NCBI GenBank assembly: GCA_009809945.1
Contig: WTPW01000409.1
Coordinates: forward strand, 200,442 to 264,441
Origin: Gigaspora margarita
Taxonomy: Eukaryota; Glomeromycota; Glomeromycetes; Diversisporales; Gigasporaceae
Direction of reading: 5' to 3'
Length of the DNA stretch: 64,000 nt
Shown: positions 1 to 11,610 of the stretch, in pieces
How positions within the stretch are numbered: the first letter of the stretch is position 1
How the letters are laid out: each line of letters opens with the position of its first letter
Program-made: the position numbers and the translations under genes
Notes under the pieces: model-generated
What the model was told of the DNA's origin: nothing
The model's database searches: none
What the model saw: only the letters and a program-made list of their open reading frames with translations

Positions 1-348
1 AAGTTTAATTTTTGGCAGGATCATAGTACCGTATATGTCTGAAAATAAGCTAGTATCTAAAATAAGCTACCCTCCTAATTTTTTTCAAAAATCTTAAAAA
101 ATCCGTTAGCAGTTGCTACATATAAAAGTCTAAATTTTACTAAGTAAACCTCAAAAGTACCATTAAGTAAACTTGTTCAGGACATCACAATACACCTATA
201 ATAAAAATTTGCTGTCATTTGGATTACTTTTTATTAGTACGTTTTTTAATTTTTCAAAAAGCTCTATATTTCGAAAATAAGCTACTCTACGTTTTTTCGT
301 GTAATTTTTTGGCCAAAAAAGGTAGCTTATTTTCGGACACATACAGTA
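1..348. repeat. Partial foldback element, GTAGCTTATTTTC family
   Basis: The left part carries GAAAATAAGCTA and AAATAAGCTACC, and the right end reads GGTAGCTTATTTTCGG near 321. The same terminal motif bounds repeats near 37.3-37.8 kb and 44.6-45.4 kb, so this is a dispersed non-autonomous inverted-repeat family. The left edge is cut by the window. No coding capacity is visible. Confidence 0.6.
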
Positions 349-349
349 C

Positions 350-863
350 ACATAATTGGTCTAATACGCCCTTAATGGGTGATGATAAAGAAACTGTAAT
401 GCGCAATTTTAATTTTGAGGTAATATTTGATAAAGAACGGGGCACATTAATTAATCGTCTCTGGAGAGAGTTTGATGCTCTTTATATTGCTATGAAACAA
501 CCAGAAACCGACCCTAATTTTTTTGCAATTCAAGCAAAAAACTGGTTAAGTTTATTTCTTACTCCCCATCAAGGTGAGCCCAACACAATTCATTTTAAAA
601 AAGGTCTTTATCGACCAAAAGACATTACTCTGTACATGCATATATTAGTACATCACCTGCCCGAATTTATGAATCGCTATAGACATTTTGGGTTGGCAGC
701 ATTTTTTTGCTCACCTGTTGAAAAGAAGAACTATAACCAAGTCTCTACCTTCTTCAGAAAGACTATGAAAGATGGTGGTGATGGTGCAGAAAGGAAATCT
801 GCCATTTTCGAAATTCTTAGCTATGAAAACCGGTCTATGTATTTTTCTCAAAAATCCACTTAA
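350..863 (+). pseudogene. C-terminal remnant of a repeat-family (probably transposon-derived) protein
   Basis: An open frame of about 170 codons reads coherently after the upstream repeat ends. It contains LTPHQGEPNTIHFKKGLY, then YMHILVHHLPEFMNRYRHFG, then SPVEKKNYNQVSTFFRKTM, and ends at a TAA. The style (regular amphipathic spacing, W, H and F rich) is clearly protein-like, unlike the low-complexity frames around it. It resembles the C-terminal part of multicopy proteins I associate with Rhizophagus transposons, but I cannot name the superfamily. The N-terminal half is missing: the frame runs back into the foldback repeat. It may be a fragment left by transposon insertion. No intron is evident. 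A host-gene origin is possible. Confidence 0.45.
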
Positions 864-1140
864 TTTAGGTTCTAAACGTCAATATCTTCATATTAATTAT
901 GATAAAATGGCTAATATGCAGTACATATTATGTACATATATTATTTTAATAGAGAAATATTGGTTAATCAAATAACCAAAAGCTAGCAGCAAGGTTGAAT
1001 CAAAATTTTGAAAAGTTTAGACAATTGAGTAGTCATTTTTTTTTGGATACATAAATCAATTGCAAGATAAAGAACTCAAGCATCGATGTCATTTTTGTAT
1101 CGTATCTCAAATTACAGTGCTAGATAATATGAATAGAATG

Positions 1141-1370
1141 TTTCAATACTATCACATTTCATGGACATGCATGTCCGCAAAGTTATATAATAGTATTGAA
1201 TCGGCGAATTTTTTACTAAATTGTATTGCAGTTCCTACAAATTATCAAATTTTTAATTGCGTACAGTACATACTGCATTGATGTTATTTTGTTTTAGATA
1301 AAAATGTTTCAATACTATCACATGATTTCACAGACATGCATGTCTGCGAAGTTATATAATAGTATTGAAA
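1141..1370. repeat. Two copies of a 60-64 bp palindromic element
   Basis: Copies at 1141-1200 and 1307-1370 each begin TTTCAATACTAT and end ATAGTATTGAA, with a central palindrome GGACATGCATGTCC in the first and AGACATGCATGTCT in the second. The two copies are about 165 bp apart with related spacer sequence, so the whole unit may be a short tandem duplication. They look like miniature inverted-repeat elements. Confidence 0.7.
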
Positions 1371-2510
1371 TTCCAAATTTTAATTGCATATAGTACGTAC
1401 ATACTTTTATTAGAAATCAATACCTCTTTCTATATTATGATCCCTTCTTTCTTTTTTATCTCTCTTTACCTCTCTCAAAAGGCTCTTGGAACATATCAAG
1501 TATCTAATTAAATTATTTAATTGAACCCCACGCAGTTTAGAATATGAGGACGCTGAGTTAATTTATGACTTGTATTAGCCAACATTATGTGTACAAACCT
1601 TGCTTTAAACCTCTCAATCAGTGTTGTACATGGACATGTCCATATCAGTTATCAAAAAAAACATATAAAATTACTATAAACTTTGAAGAAATGTTGTTCC
1701 AAAGTCTACATATCAACTTAAAATTAAAATTTTCGGAAACATAGAACAAGGGGAGGAGAAAAAGGTAGTACAAAAATCGGATTAAAATTTCACCGATTTT
1801 GCACAAAACGGAAAAGTAACTTCATCAAAAACAAATATTTTCCGATTTTAAGATGAGAATCGTATGTAAAAACATGCACTGAACAACTTTACTTAATCGG
1901 CTGAAGTAGGCTACCTTGTAAGAAAAATGGGTTATCTATGTACTAAAGTTAAAATTTTGGGTTTTCAATATAAAACCCTTTTTTTCTTATTAGGTAACCT
2001 ACTTTGGGCTCTTAAGCAAAGTTGTTCGGCATGTAATTTTACTTGCGACCGAGGTCAAAACACACTTTCTCAGACCTTTTACATATCGGTGGATTTTTGG
2101 AATTTACTATTAAAAATTCCAAAAATATTTAACAGTGAATAACTTTTGATCCACTGGTCGGTTTTCAATGAAACAATTACCAAAATGTTCGTCTCGATGA
2201 GACAATCCTAATAGAACCAAAATCATTAAAATTCAATCACAGGAACCCGATATTGATAGAGATTTGTTTCACTTCAGGTGTTTTAGGATTGATTAAACCA
2301 ATCCTAAAATACCCGAAGTGAAACAAATCATTAACGATATTGGGATCCTGTGATTGTTTTTTTGATGATTTTGGGTCCATTAGAATTGTCTCATCGAGAT
2401 GAACATGTTGGTAGAGGTTTCATCAAAAGGGACCAGTGGATCAAAAACTATCTGCTGTTAAATATTTTTGGAATTTTTAATAGTAAATTCCAAAAATTCG
2501 CCGATATGAC

Positions 2511-2574
2511 TAAGTGAAAAATGGGGTTAAAGTTAGAAAAAAATTTTTTTAACTTTAACCCCATTTTTCACTTA
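2511..2574. repeat. 64 bp hairpin inserted in one arm of the palindrome
   Basis: TAAGTGAAAAATGGGG opens and CCCCATTTTTCACTTA closes a perfect inverted repeat. The opposite arm of the large palindrome lacks it, so it was inserted after the palindrome formed, probably at a TA. Confidence 0.75.
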
Positions 2575-3021
2575 GTAAAAGGTCCGAGAAAGCGCGTTTT
2601 GTCCTTAGTCGCGAGTAAAATTACATGCCGAACAACTTTGCTTAAGAGCCCAAAGTAGGTTACCTAATAAGAAAAAAAGTGGTTTATATTGAAAACCCAA
2701 AAATTTTAACTTTAGTACATAGATAACCTATTTTTCTTACAAGGTAGCCTACTTCAGCCGATTAAGTAAAGTTGTTCAGGGCATGTTTTTACATACGACT
2801 CTCATCTTAAAATTGGAAAATATTTGTTTTTGATGAAGTTACTTTTCCGTTTTGTGCAAAATCGGTGGAATTTTAATCCGATTTTTGTACTACCTTTTTC
2901 TCCTCCCCTTGTTCTATGTTTCCGAAAATTTTAATTTTAAGTTGATATGTAGACTTTGGAACAACATTTCTTCAAAGTTTTTTTGATAATTTTATATATA
3001 ATTTTAGCCAATAATGTGCTT

Positions 3022-3202
3022 GGACATTTGGACATTTTTGGACATTGTCCATGGACATTTGTCCATGTCCAAAGATTGGACTGGACATTTGTCCATGTAC
3101 AATATTGATCATTGAAAATTATATGGACTGGACCTTTGGACATTGTCCATGGACTGTCCATGTCCAATAATTTGCTTGGACATATGTCCATGTACAACAC
3201 TG
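3022..3202. repeat. Tandem array of GGACAT/ATGTCC palindromic repeats
   Basis: Multiple imperfect copies of GGACATTTGTCCATGTCCA occur here. They create a spurious minus-strand frame full of WTNVQ-type repeats, which I do not regard as a gene. Confidence 0.75.
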
Positions 3203-4269
3203 CTCTCAATGATACATTTAAATGTTGTATTTTAGCCCACTAGGAATCGCAGTCATGTTCGTATTAAGAAAACTTATTGTTTTACCGAATCTACTAAAGG
3301 TGCACAATAATCAAGAATTAAAAGAAAATTCAGATTGTTAAACGTTCTAATCTATACGTTATTGACTTTCTCTGAACACGTTTGGAAAGTTTCTTGAGGT
3401 ATAGTTTTTCTATTAAATATGCAAAATGGTGATAATTTCGTTCTATCAGCCATATATCTAAATAACAAAATTTTTTTCAGGACCTGAGGATAAATGCTAA
3501 TAGTAGGAGCATCATGCCTTTTGATCAATGATAAATTTGGTGAATCATTGTTTTATTCGGAAACTAAGGATAATTATAGAAAAGAATTTGGCTTCTGCTA
3601 TAAAACGGTAGTTCGATAGGCCATGACATTTTTTTAAAAAAAAACCAATGTCAGTTGTTTGAAATCTTGAATAATTCGATATCTGAAAGATTTGAAAAGC
3701 CATGTTTGGCTGCATTTGTAGTTATCAACTCTAAAGGTAATATGTTTTATAATTAGCATCATTCTGCCTGCAGATCTTATATTTTAAGCATGTCAAAGGC
3801 TCATAGATTTCTTTTTTTTTTAATAGATGAAAGTAAATTGAGTGAATTTATTATTGATAAAAACAAAGGGATAGCTCTAGCATAAACGTGATGATTTAAT
3901 ACAATATTAATAAAGTTGAATTTGAGTACTATGATACTTTCGAACGGAATTCAAGATCATTTTACTTGGAAACTACTGCCTTTGTCCGATTTCGCTCAAA
4001 TGCTTTCATTAACTATAACAAGATTTGCTTGTTTACCACATAAATTCCAAAGTCAAACCATTTCTTGTAGTAATTTAGGCTTATATGGATTATTAATATC
4101 CATATAAAGCTTGGTTTCTTATCAAACCCTGATGCAATTTCTGCCGTGCGTTCACTATGAAATTATAATGAGATGGAAGAATAGTTATGATATCAGGTGA
4201 CCCAGAATAAGTTTTTTAATATATCTTCCTAAAGTTTTTTTTCATACGGTTCACTTTATCAATAATATC
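3203..4269. other. Intergenic sequence, no gene recognised
   Basis: No convincing coding frame or known repeat end was seen. The sequence is less low-complexity than typical spacer and may hold a very old gene remnant, but I could not align it to anything else in the window. Confidence 0.4.
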
Positions 4270-4875
4270 TTGTTAAAACATTTGGATGAAAGGTAAACGA
4301 TTTTGTAAAGTAGTCATAAATACCAGGAACGGAGTGATGCAAATCATGAATACCAGGAACAGAGTGATGCAAATCACAAAGTAGAGGGTTTTACGGCAAT
4401 CAAAATACCAGAAACTAAGGCTAAACAATTTTCTTGGGACCAATCTTTAGATTCAGATGGCAAACTGGGTTTTTAAATGATTCCTATCTGATAACATGAT
4501 TTCAGATTTTCTTTCTTCATTTGTAAATCATCAAAAAAATGAGACTAATGAATTTTCTGGAAATGTAATAAACACTTCTGATTCATTAAATGCTTTGCCA
4601 CAATATTGTTGCACTTATTATTTGCGAAATGTAAGCAAAGCCAACTAGCTTTAAATGAGCTTCAAGCTATTTTAATAATTCAAGATGACTAGTATGTATA
4701 AGTTCAATAATAAACAATGTGTCAGATTTTTAGCAAAAAGTCATACCACTCTAAATATATCTTAAATTAATCATATTAATACTGATACTATTTACCTTTA
4801 CTGTTTACTAATTTTGCCAATTCATTACAAAAATGTAAAGATCTATTTCATAAATTGTTAATGTGCTGTTATTAA
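4270..4875 (-). pseudogene. Heavily decayed BTB-domain gene
   Basis: Nucleotide blocks match the minus-strand BTB-TLDc gene at 8.6-10.1 kb in the same order. Near 4800-4870 the text TTGCCAATTCATTACAAAAA and TGTAAAGATCTAT corresponds to the BTB exon near 9970. Near 4510-4610 the ATGAGACTAATGAATTTTCTG block and GCCACAATATTG correspond to the BACK region near 9510-9590. Near 4290 GGTAAACGATTTTGTAAAGT corresponds to 9350. Multiple indels and stops break every frame. A 30 bp tandem duplication (ATACCAGGAACRGAGTGATG) lies at 4321-4378. The TLDc part is not recognisable. Confidence 0.65.
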
Positions 4876-4937
4876 TACTCAACATAGTCTAAGTTCATAT
4901 TTTTTTCAAAAAAAAAATATAAAAAAATAAAAATAAA

Positions 4938-5587
4938 CTAAATCTGTTGTGTATAAAAACTTAGATAGATATACCCAGCCGAGGTTTGATTATTCTTTGC
5001 ATCTCTTTTGATTTTTATTTTCCACTCGACAGCCAGTTTTGGTAATCTATTTTTATTAAATAAATTGCAATTGGCCTTTTTCTCAGCTTGTGCATTAAAC
5101 AACACAACGAATGTTTGGTAATCATTATCAAAAAATTTACGGTCCCAATTTGAATTATTAAGAATATTAGTCAATTGCAAATATGCATTGGGCCCATGAA
5201 AAAAGCATTTATAGCTACCATTTCTAAAATTAAAGTAATGAATATAGCCCTCAAAAACTCCAAAAAACAGGCTTTCCAAACACGGAAATAAAATAGTTTG
5301 TTTTCCTGATTGCTTAAAATATTCTTTAAGCTTACTTCCTATAATATAAATAAGATCGACTTAAATTGATTGATTGCTTCTAAAGGTAATACATACAAGC
5401 CTTCGCGATGAATATTATATTTTTGAACAGCATTTTGGTGGCGGTTTAACTCTTTTCTTGTTTTATATATAACTTTACAAGTTTTACACTCAAAACTTTG
5501 TTGTATAGCCATATATAAAATAAAAACTATTGGGTAAACAACAGAGACATTAACTTGATCGTCATTAGCAGCTTGATTATTAGTCAT
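4938..5587 (-). pseudogene. C2H2 zinc-finger protein gene with one frameshift
   Basis: The first frame (5587 to 5339) gives FECKTCKVIYKTRKELNRHQ, a C2H2 finger start (C-x2-C, then H), followed by the conserved-looking EGLYVLPLEAINQF. The second frame (to 4938) continues with IIGSKLKEYFKQSGKQ, FPCLESLFFGVFEGYIHYF and YKCFFHGPNAYLQLTNIL and stops at TAA. The two join if a single T is added in the TTATTTATATTATA stretch near 5340. The N-terminal start is uncertain: ATG at 5587 or the ATG just before AIQQSFECK near 5514. This architecture (one finger plus a conserved cytoplasmic tail) is, to my recollection, a multicopy family in Rhizophagus; function unknown, probably nucleic-acid or protein binding. 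The lesion may be an assembly indel, in which case the gene is intact (about 215 residues). Confidence 0.7.
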
Positions 5588-5655
5588 TACAGTTTGTTAA
5601 ATCTATATATTAATAAAAATAAATATTAAATAAGTTAGATATATATATTATAACA

Positions 5656-6310
5656 TTGGTAATGACTTCTTACTCAATTAATTCTTTAAAGGACAATTGG
5701 TTTTTGGGTCAGACGATTGGTTTGACATATATTAAACTTATAAAAATTTTTGTAATTAATTTTTTTTTACTATTTTTGGGGTACAAAATGATCAGCTGGT
5801 ATAAAATTAAGGGTACAAAAAAAAGGGCTAATTCCAAAAATCCGCAGATATGTTTCTATAGATCATATACAGTTGTCCTACTCTATAATTACACAGTTGG
5901 GTACACTCTAATATGGTAATTATAAAAAGATATTGCTTTATAAAAGTACCTCTATATAAGCATATATTATAATTCAAAAATTATATATCGCACCTGTGTG
6001 TTCAACACCAGTAATATGAAATTTGTATAATATACAAATCAAAATAAAACCAAAAAGTAAATTTTGATTAATATTAGGGTTAGGGTTAAGGCCTGGGATT
6101 GAGCATGGGCATGGGTTATACCAAAATTTCACGAGGAATTTTTTTTGTTAGAGCCTCAAAGATGATTTCATAAACGAACTTTTGCGCTATAGTCATTTTT
6201 TAAAAAATTTCTAAAAAATTTGCATTACACCTGATTTTCATATTACACTGCAGCTCATAATAAAAATTATAGTGGTGTTGAACACCAGTGGCGTGATTTA
6301 ACAATGCCGT
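5656..6310. other. Spacer with MITE-like ends and an interstitial telomere-like motif
   Basis: The motif GTTCAACACCAG near 6000 and GTTGAACACCAG near 6273 bracket about 300 bp and probably mark a small non-autonomous element. TTAGGGTTAGGGTTAAGG at 6074-6091 is two to three telomere-type units. Open frames here are short and low-complexity; I call no gene. Confidence 0.4.
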
Positions 6311-7221
6311 TATAATTAATATAAAAAAGTGATTTAGTAGAGGTATTTTGAAAATTTTATATATGATTATAAATAGTTTCTATTTCAGATATAGAAAAGT
6401 TACGCTTTTAATGATCTTATGAGTAATGATATCAACGAGAGTTCTTTATTTTCTCTTTCCAAAGCATGCAGAACTGGTCACGCGTTTAACTTTTTATCAA
6501 TAAATTCCTTTATGAGAAGAATTTGAGACTTATTAAAGCAATATTGATGCTAAAAGTTAATTCAGGTTGTTCTCGAGCTCCTGTATTAGTGAGTCGATAT
6601 ACGCCGGAAATATGACGGGAATTAAAATTTTAATCAGTGGAAAAAATTTTAGCCGATCAAACATGCTTATCATTATGATAAATATGCACGGCTTAATGTT
6701 TTAAACCGTGACAAGAGATGTGACGGGGTCGTGATTAGATAATGACTAGGTAGTAATGAAACTGTGTATTACAGAGTGGTTATGGCTTTGCGGAATAGAA
6801 TATTGCGAGACTCCTAAAGTTGTGGTGAAGGTTTAAAGGTTAGATATAAACTAAAGTATAAAGTGAAGGTTCAGAAATGTGCCAAGATGGTATAGTGATT
6901 GTATGGCTGGGTTTTAGCTTTCTAAGCATATTATCAATAAAAAAATTTTTATAAGTAGTTAGAGACATGTAATTCCTTATTATGCTTTATCATTTTTTTT
7001 ATAGATGCAATTTTGTTGACAGAATCATTTCCCAAGGCATGTAACATTATTCAATACTACAGTAGATACATAAAAGCACCTCATAAAATGATATACCTAC
7101 TTAGTTTCATAATAATAATAATAATATGTGTGTTTAAACATGTCAATATATTAGCCTAGCTACCTGTCTTTCCATACTGTGTCAAGAACAATTGCAGCGA
7201 GTGACCAGCAAATTCATATAT
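6311..7221. other. Intergenic sequence, no feature recognised
   Basis: No coding frame, repeat end or RNA gene could be supported. Confidence 0.4.
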
Positions 7222-7340
7222 CATACTGGGAATCAGGAATATAGAAAATGCCATTATATGATTGGCTAAAGATTATTATATTAATTTTTTTGACCAATTA
7301 TATATTGGCATTTTTATAGATTACTGATTCCCAATGTGAT
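7222..7340. repeat. Foldback MITE, about 120 bp
   Basis: CATACTGGGAATCAG at the left and CTGATTCCCAATGTG at the right are inverted, followed inward by AAAATGCCA / TGGCATTTTT and ATGATTGG / CCAATTATAT. The hairpin covers almost the whole unit. Confidence 0.75.
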
Positions 7341-7604
7341 AAGTGAAATTTATGGTCACAATAATTTAAAAGCACTGTAATTAAAATTTATGAAGGATTG
7401 AATCCTAACTCTGACTTTATACAATACATGAGGTTGTGATTTAAAGAAACAAGCATCACAACTAAATGTAACAATTTTATTCTATTATTAATATTTATAA
7501 ACTTATAATTTCAAGATATCAGAGAAGATTATAGTAGAAATGACGCCAGCAGAGCAATATTTTTAAACTAAAATAAATAGACCAATAACATATTCAATAT
7601 ATTG

Positions 7605-8551
7605 GAGGGTTTCAAAGCTAACAAATAAGTGACGCATTTCGAAATAAATAGGATTTTTTAAATAGCATTATTACTATGTAGTGATGGGCAAATCCTGATT
7701 TTTTCAAAAATCCCGCGCGGGATCCGCGCGGGATTCGCGGGATCGAGTAGAGTTTCCGAATTTTTCACNATTAATAAAATATANATATANAAATCATCAC
7801 CAGGAATGTAATTTCTCGTTAAAATCATAATCATTTCTTATAAACCTTACTGCATTTTATTACAAATATAATGCTTGTATAGATTTTGCCTACCTTTAAA
7901 CCATTTTAATCTTATAATTATTAAATTTATCAATTGAGATTTGTCTTAATTTTATCAATTTATAAATATTATTATATTTAAAAATTAAAATGCCAACAAA
8001 ACGATCAAATCATATAGCGTATAAAAATTTATAAGNAATCAGGTGCATAACGAGATATAAATGTGCTACTGTAAATTTATAAGTAATAAGGTTATATACA
8101 CACAAAATTATAAACGACTCATAAGAAAATAATCGGGCTTATAATTCTGATCAAATAGTCACTTTAATACTCAATAATAATCAATAATAGATTCCCACTT
8201 TATTAATAATGACAATTTAAAAATTATATTTCAATATACAGTTTGCGCATTATCTCTGTACGTACAGTATGTACGTATATATGTAGAACGAGAAACAAAC
8301 CAAAAGTTAATGCGTGCATATTTACATCAAATACTAATTAGGAATTGGCCCACTTATGTTAAAGCAGGCCGGATAATTTGTTAATGCGGGCCAGATGATA
8401 TGCTAACGCAGGCCAGACAATCTTATATTAAAAATCCCGCGCGGGAGTTTTTAAATCCCGCGCATCCCGCGCGTTGCCCATCACTATTACTATGTTGTAT
8501 TATAAATCGAAAATAAAATATGATTATCTGATTTTAACTTTGAAACCACCT
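7605..8551. mobile_element. Inverted-repeat element interrupted by a hAT element
   Basis: The left end GGAGGGTTTCAAAGCTAA and the right end TTAACTTTGAAACCACC are inverted repeats. Without the nested hAT insertion the element is about 140 bp. A related element with the same kind of ends lies at 26446-27431. Confidence 0.6.
7679..8486. mobile_element. Non-autonomous hAT element with 8 bp target duplication
   Basis: The element starts TAGTGATGGGCAA and ends TTGCCCATCACTA. It is flanked on both sides by the identical 8-mer TTACTATG (7671-7678 and 8487-8494), the target-site duplication length typical of hAT. Subterminal CCCGCGCGGG-type GC-rich repeats lie at both ends (about 7712-7745 and 8434-8475), in sharp contrast to the AT-rich interior. 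At 808 bp with no transposase frame it is non-autonomous. Several single N bases (7769, 7784, 7790, 8036) suggest multicopy ambiguity. Confidence 0.92.
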
Positions 8552-8577
8552 ATTGATAAAAATGTTTATTCAGTAAA

Positions 8578-10138
8578 TTAATTAGCATAAAAATTTAGTG
8601 TTTTTTTACCAATCTGGAATATTTCATATTCTTCCGCTGAAAAATATGACAATCCATCACTTTCAAATGTAGAATCATTTCTAATTCGTTTTTCGTATGA
8701 CTTTGGAGCACAAATACAATTTCTATCTTGATTAGAATTATTAGACATATGTAAATCACTGCCACCGCCAAAAAGTGGTCCATTATTATAATAAGATAAA
8801 ATTGCATATACAGGATCTTTTACACGACTTAAAATAGAATTTAGAATAGTACCATTTTTCAAAGAAAAAATAAAACTATCATTGCAATTTCTGTAATCAT
8901 TATAAACTGATTTATCCCAACCGACAGGATTATAACCCCCAAGTATTTCATCAGTACCTTTAACTTTTATAACTACAACAAGAAGTTTTTGATTATCGCA
9001 TAAATTCCAAAATGAATCCACAGAAAACCATCTCTAGTTCCACGAAGAAGTAATTTGAATTCGTATGGTTTATCCATTACTGAATACATAATTTCTTTTT
9101 TATCGACCCATGAAGCAATTTCTGCTGCATGTGCTTCATTGATAACTGTTGAAAATAGTTCTTTATTTCTACTTGGTAATTTCGGTGTTAAGATTATACG
9201 AGGTGGCAAAATTATTGATGATACTTGTCGATTTGGTGATATAAGCCTATTTGTTATATCTTTCCAAAGATTTTTTTCAAGGACTTGATGATATGGTTGT
9301 ACATGATCAATAATATCATCACCAGATATCTGAAAATAACGGATATGAGGTAAACAATTTCGCAAAGTAGTCTTTAAAGCAAGAAAATTTTCATTTGACC
9401 AATTTTCAGGATTTATCGGTAATCCAGGATTTTGAGCAATTCCCCACTCGACAATATGATTCCAAATTTTTACTTCTTTCATTTGTAAGTCATCTCGGCA
9501 AATAAGTGAGACCAACACATTTTCTTGAATCGAAGAGAAGTCTTCCGATTCAAAAACTTTATCAGGATGTTTTACCACAATATCATTGCATCATTTTTGT
9601 AATTCTTGAATCTTTTCATTCTGAAAAATTTTTTGATAAATATGAGTAAAATTTAGACGAAGCCAATGAGCTTCCGTCTCAATTAAATGAGTTTCAAGAT
9701 GTTTAGCTAATTCATCAAAAAGAAGTTCATAAGCAATAAGCATAAGTTCAAACTTAAATGATGAATTAAAATTTTCAAGCAAGACCATTCCTCCGTAGAT
9801 ATATCTTTGTAAAATAGTTAATTTACATTTTAAGTTCTTCATATTGTAATATGATAGTATAATAAGAATAATATATAAATAACTTACTTAATGATAATTT
9901 CAAAATGTTGGATGGAAATATTTTTTAAATTAAGTGTTTTTATGTGATTCTTATCTTTACTGACATTTGCCAATTCATTTCGAAAATGTAAAGATCTATA
10001 TCTTAAAATTGCTGAATGTGCTTGGAATACTTTGGTGTTTGGTGAATCACCAACATTAATAATTGTATTAAAGTCTTCTTTATCATTAAGAAGTTCTAGA
10101 TAGTTATCTGAAAGTTTTTCCAAAAATTTTACAGCCAT
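8578..10138 (-). pseudogene. BTB-BACK-TLDc domain protein gene, one stop and one frameshift
   Basis: The first exon (10138-9888) encodes MAVKFLEKLSDNYLELLNDK, the BTB signature FNTIINVGDSPNTKVFQAHS and AILRYRSLHFRNEL. A GTAAGT intron (9887-9805, 83 bp) keeps the frame into YIYGGMVLLEN. The BACK region follows (LFDELAKHLETHLIETEAHW), then HPDKVFESEDFSS, RDDLQMKEVKIWNHIVEWG and the link region LPPRIILTPKLPS. The C-terminal TLDc domain reads LLLRGTRDGF, FWNLCDNQ, SFIFSLKNG, DPVYAILSYYNNGPLFGGGS and SAEEYEIFQI. Two lesions: an in-frame TGA at 9593-9591, and loss of one T in the run at 9024-9027 just after RDGF. Length otherwise (about 490 residues) fits the family. BTB-TLDc proteins are expected to be Cullin3-type adaptors or oxidation-resistance-like proteins; the substrate is unknown. 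Start chosen at MAVKF because the preceding in-frame ATG lies in unlike sequence. Confidence 0.85.
9805..9887 (-). other. Intron of the BTB-TLDc gene
   Basis: The donor GTAAGTTATT follows ATTATCATTAA and the acceptor is TTTTACAAAG. Removal joins FEIII-K to YIYGG in frame. Confidence 0.75.
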
Positions 10139-10579
10139 TTTAAATATGCGTGCAATTCTTTTATTGGCGTAAAAAAAAGACAATGTACGATTATGTAGCA
10201 AACTTTATATATTTGTCGACCATTTCCTTTTTAAATAAGAAGTTGATACAAAGGACTTTTATGATACAGTAATTTCAAAATTTAGAAATTATATAAGGAT
10301 CTGCCTTTACTTCATCGATAGCACATTTAGCCGCATCACACCAAGTGAAAATTTATTAAAATATATTCTTGCACTAATCAAATGCTAAATCATAACTCGA
10401 CGTGATATCGGTTAAATAACTTTGGGTGAAATGACTGTCGGTGAAGTTAGCAGCACCGTTAATAAAACTAAAATTATGTCAAAAGATAATTTGAATTATG
10501 AATAATGTGCTTTGTAAGGTATTAATTGTTTAACAAAAACAAAAAATTTAAGTACAATAGATAATTATAAGAAGTCCGT

Positions 10580-10842
10580 ATTATTTCACCGACAATCACT
10601 TCATAGACACCCCATTTCACCGACAAGTTCATTTTACCGACAATACATTTCACCGAAGCCCATTTCACGACAAGTTTTTTCTATAAAACGCCCCTTAATT
10701 TTACCTGACCCTACCCTAACCCTAATGACAATGACCAGAATTACTTTGTCGGTGAAATGAGCTTCGGTGAAGTGAACTGTCGGTATAATGAACAATTTTC
10801 GGTGAAATGGGGTGTCTATGAAGTGATGTCGGTGAAATGATT
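10580..10842. mobile_element. MITE built of TTTCACCGACA units
   Basis: The left half repeats TTTCACCGACAA-type units and the right half repeats their complement (GTCGGTGAAATG), so the element folds back on itself. The centre holds CCCTACCCTAACCCTAA, a telomere-like motif. A second copy lies at 42664-42970 with nearly all CpG sites changed. A related half unit occurs at about 10425-10455. Confidence 0.75.
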
Positions 10843-11129
10843 GCCACCCATACGGGGTGTATATGTTTACGTAAAATTAAAATGGTTGACATACAAACAA
10901 ATGCTAATTCATAGTAATAGATACAAGTTACAAGTTATATTTGATTAATTTACGAATATGTTAAATTTGAATAGTTAATATAGTAAAACCTTTCTAGAGA
11001 CATGCACTCTAAATATGCAATCTCCATAAATAAAATTTTTCTTGTTGTTTTCTAAATGTATGTTAAAGTTTTGAATCCTATAGATATTGTAAATCAAAAA
11101 TAATTTTACAGAAGCAATAAATATTATTT

Positions 11130-11610
11130 GAATCATATACCAAGTTCTATTAAAATTAAAATAAATTTATCTTAAGAAAAAAATGATAAATTTAATATAT
11201 AATTCTAAACTTTCGTAAAAATGCAAAATGCTAATGATAATTTGAAATAGAACAGATATCTTGAACTTATTTTTTTATAAAGCTTGAAAGGTTATATTAT
11301 TGATTATCATGCTTTAAAATACAGTATCAATGAAGAAATCATATTTAAACTATAATACATATATATTAACGTTAATATATTTATCTAATCACATCAAATT
11401 TTTAGTATTATAGTTTTTGATTGATCATATTCTTTAACCATAGATGCAAACTTATTTACATCACTAGTTACGTTACAATTGTGGTTTATTTTATAAACCG
11501 GTTTTTTATATAGGACGTAATCAAGTGATGTCATAAGCCTGCATTCATATCTTCAACTGAAAAATGTATCAATTCTAATAAATGTAGATTCATTTCTTAA
11601 GGCGTTTTAC
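11130..11610. repeat. Segment shared with 29.0-29.4 kb (flank of a duplicated BTB locus)
   Basis: Blocks such as TCTAAACTTTCGTAAAAATG, TATTATTGATTATCA, ATATATTTATCTA and CTTCAACTGAAAAATG occur in the same order at 29.0-29.35 kb. This marks the 3' flank of a BTB-TLDc gene copy that was duplicated. Confidence 0.6.

Larger units (their letters stand above)
1619..3202. mobile_element. Large palindromic (foldback) element, about 1.6 kb
   Basis: Left and right arms of roughly 650 bp are near-complete reverse complements, with the centre near 2295 (TTTTAGGATTG at 2281, CAATCCTAAAA at 2299). The outer ends match as CAGTGTTGTACATGGACA at 1619 and TGTCCATGTACAACACTG ending at 3202. The right arm has two additions: a 64 bp perfect hairpin (2511-2574) and a GGACATTTGTCCATG-type tandem array (3022-3202). 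Short frames inside are translations of repeats. No transposase is visible. Confidence 0.8.

Noticed and set aside
2937..3209. Minus-strand frame rich in WTNVQ and MDICPS repeats
   Set aside because: It translates the GGACAT/ATGTCC tandem array in the large palindrome.
6870..6960. Possible tRNA-like stretch (GCCAAGATGGTATAGTGATT)
   Set aside because: It looks vaguely like a D-arm, but no T-loop (GGTTCGAATCC) or acceptor stem pairing could be found.
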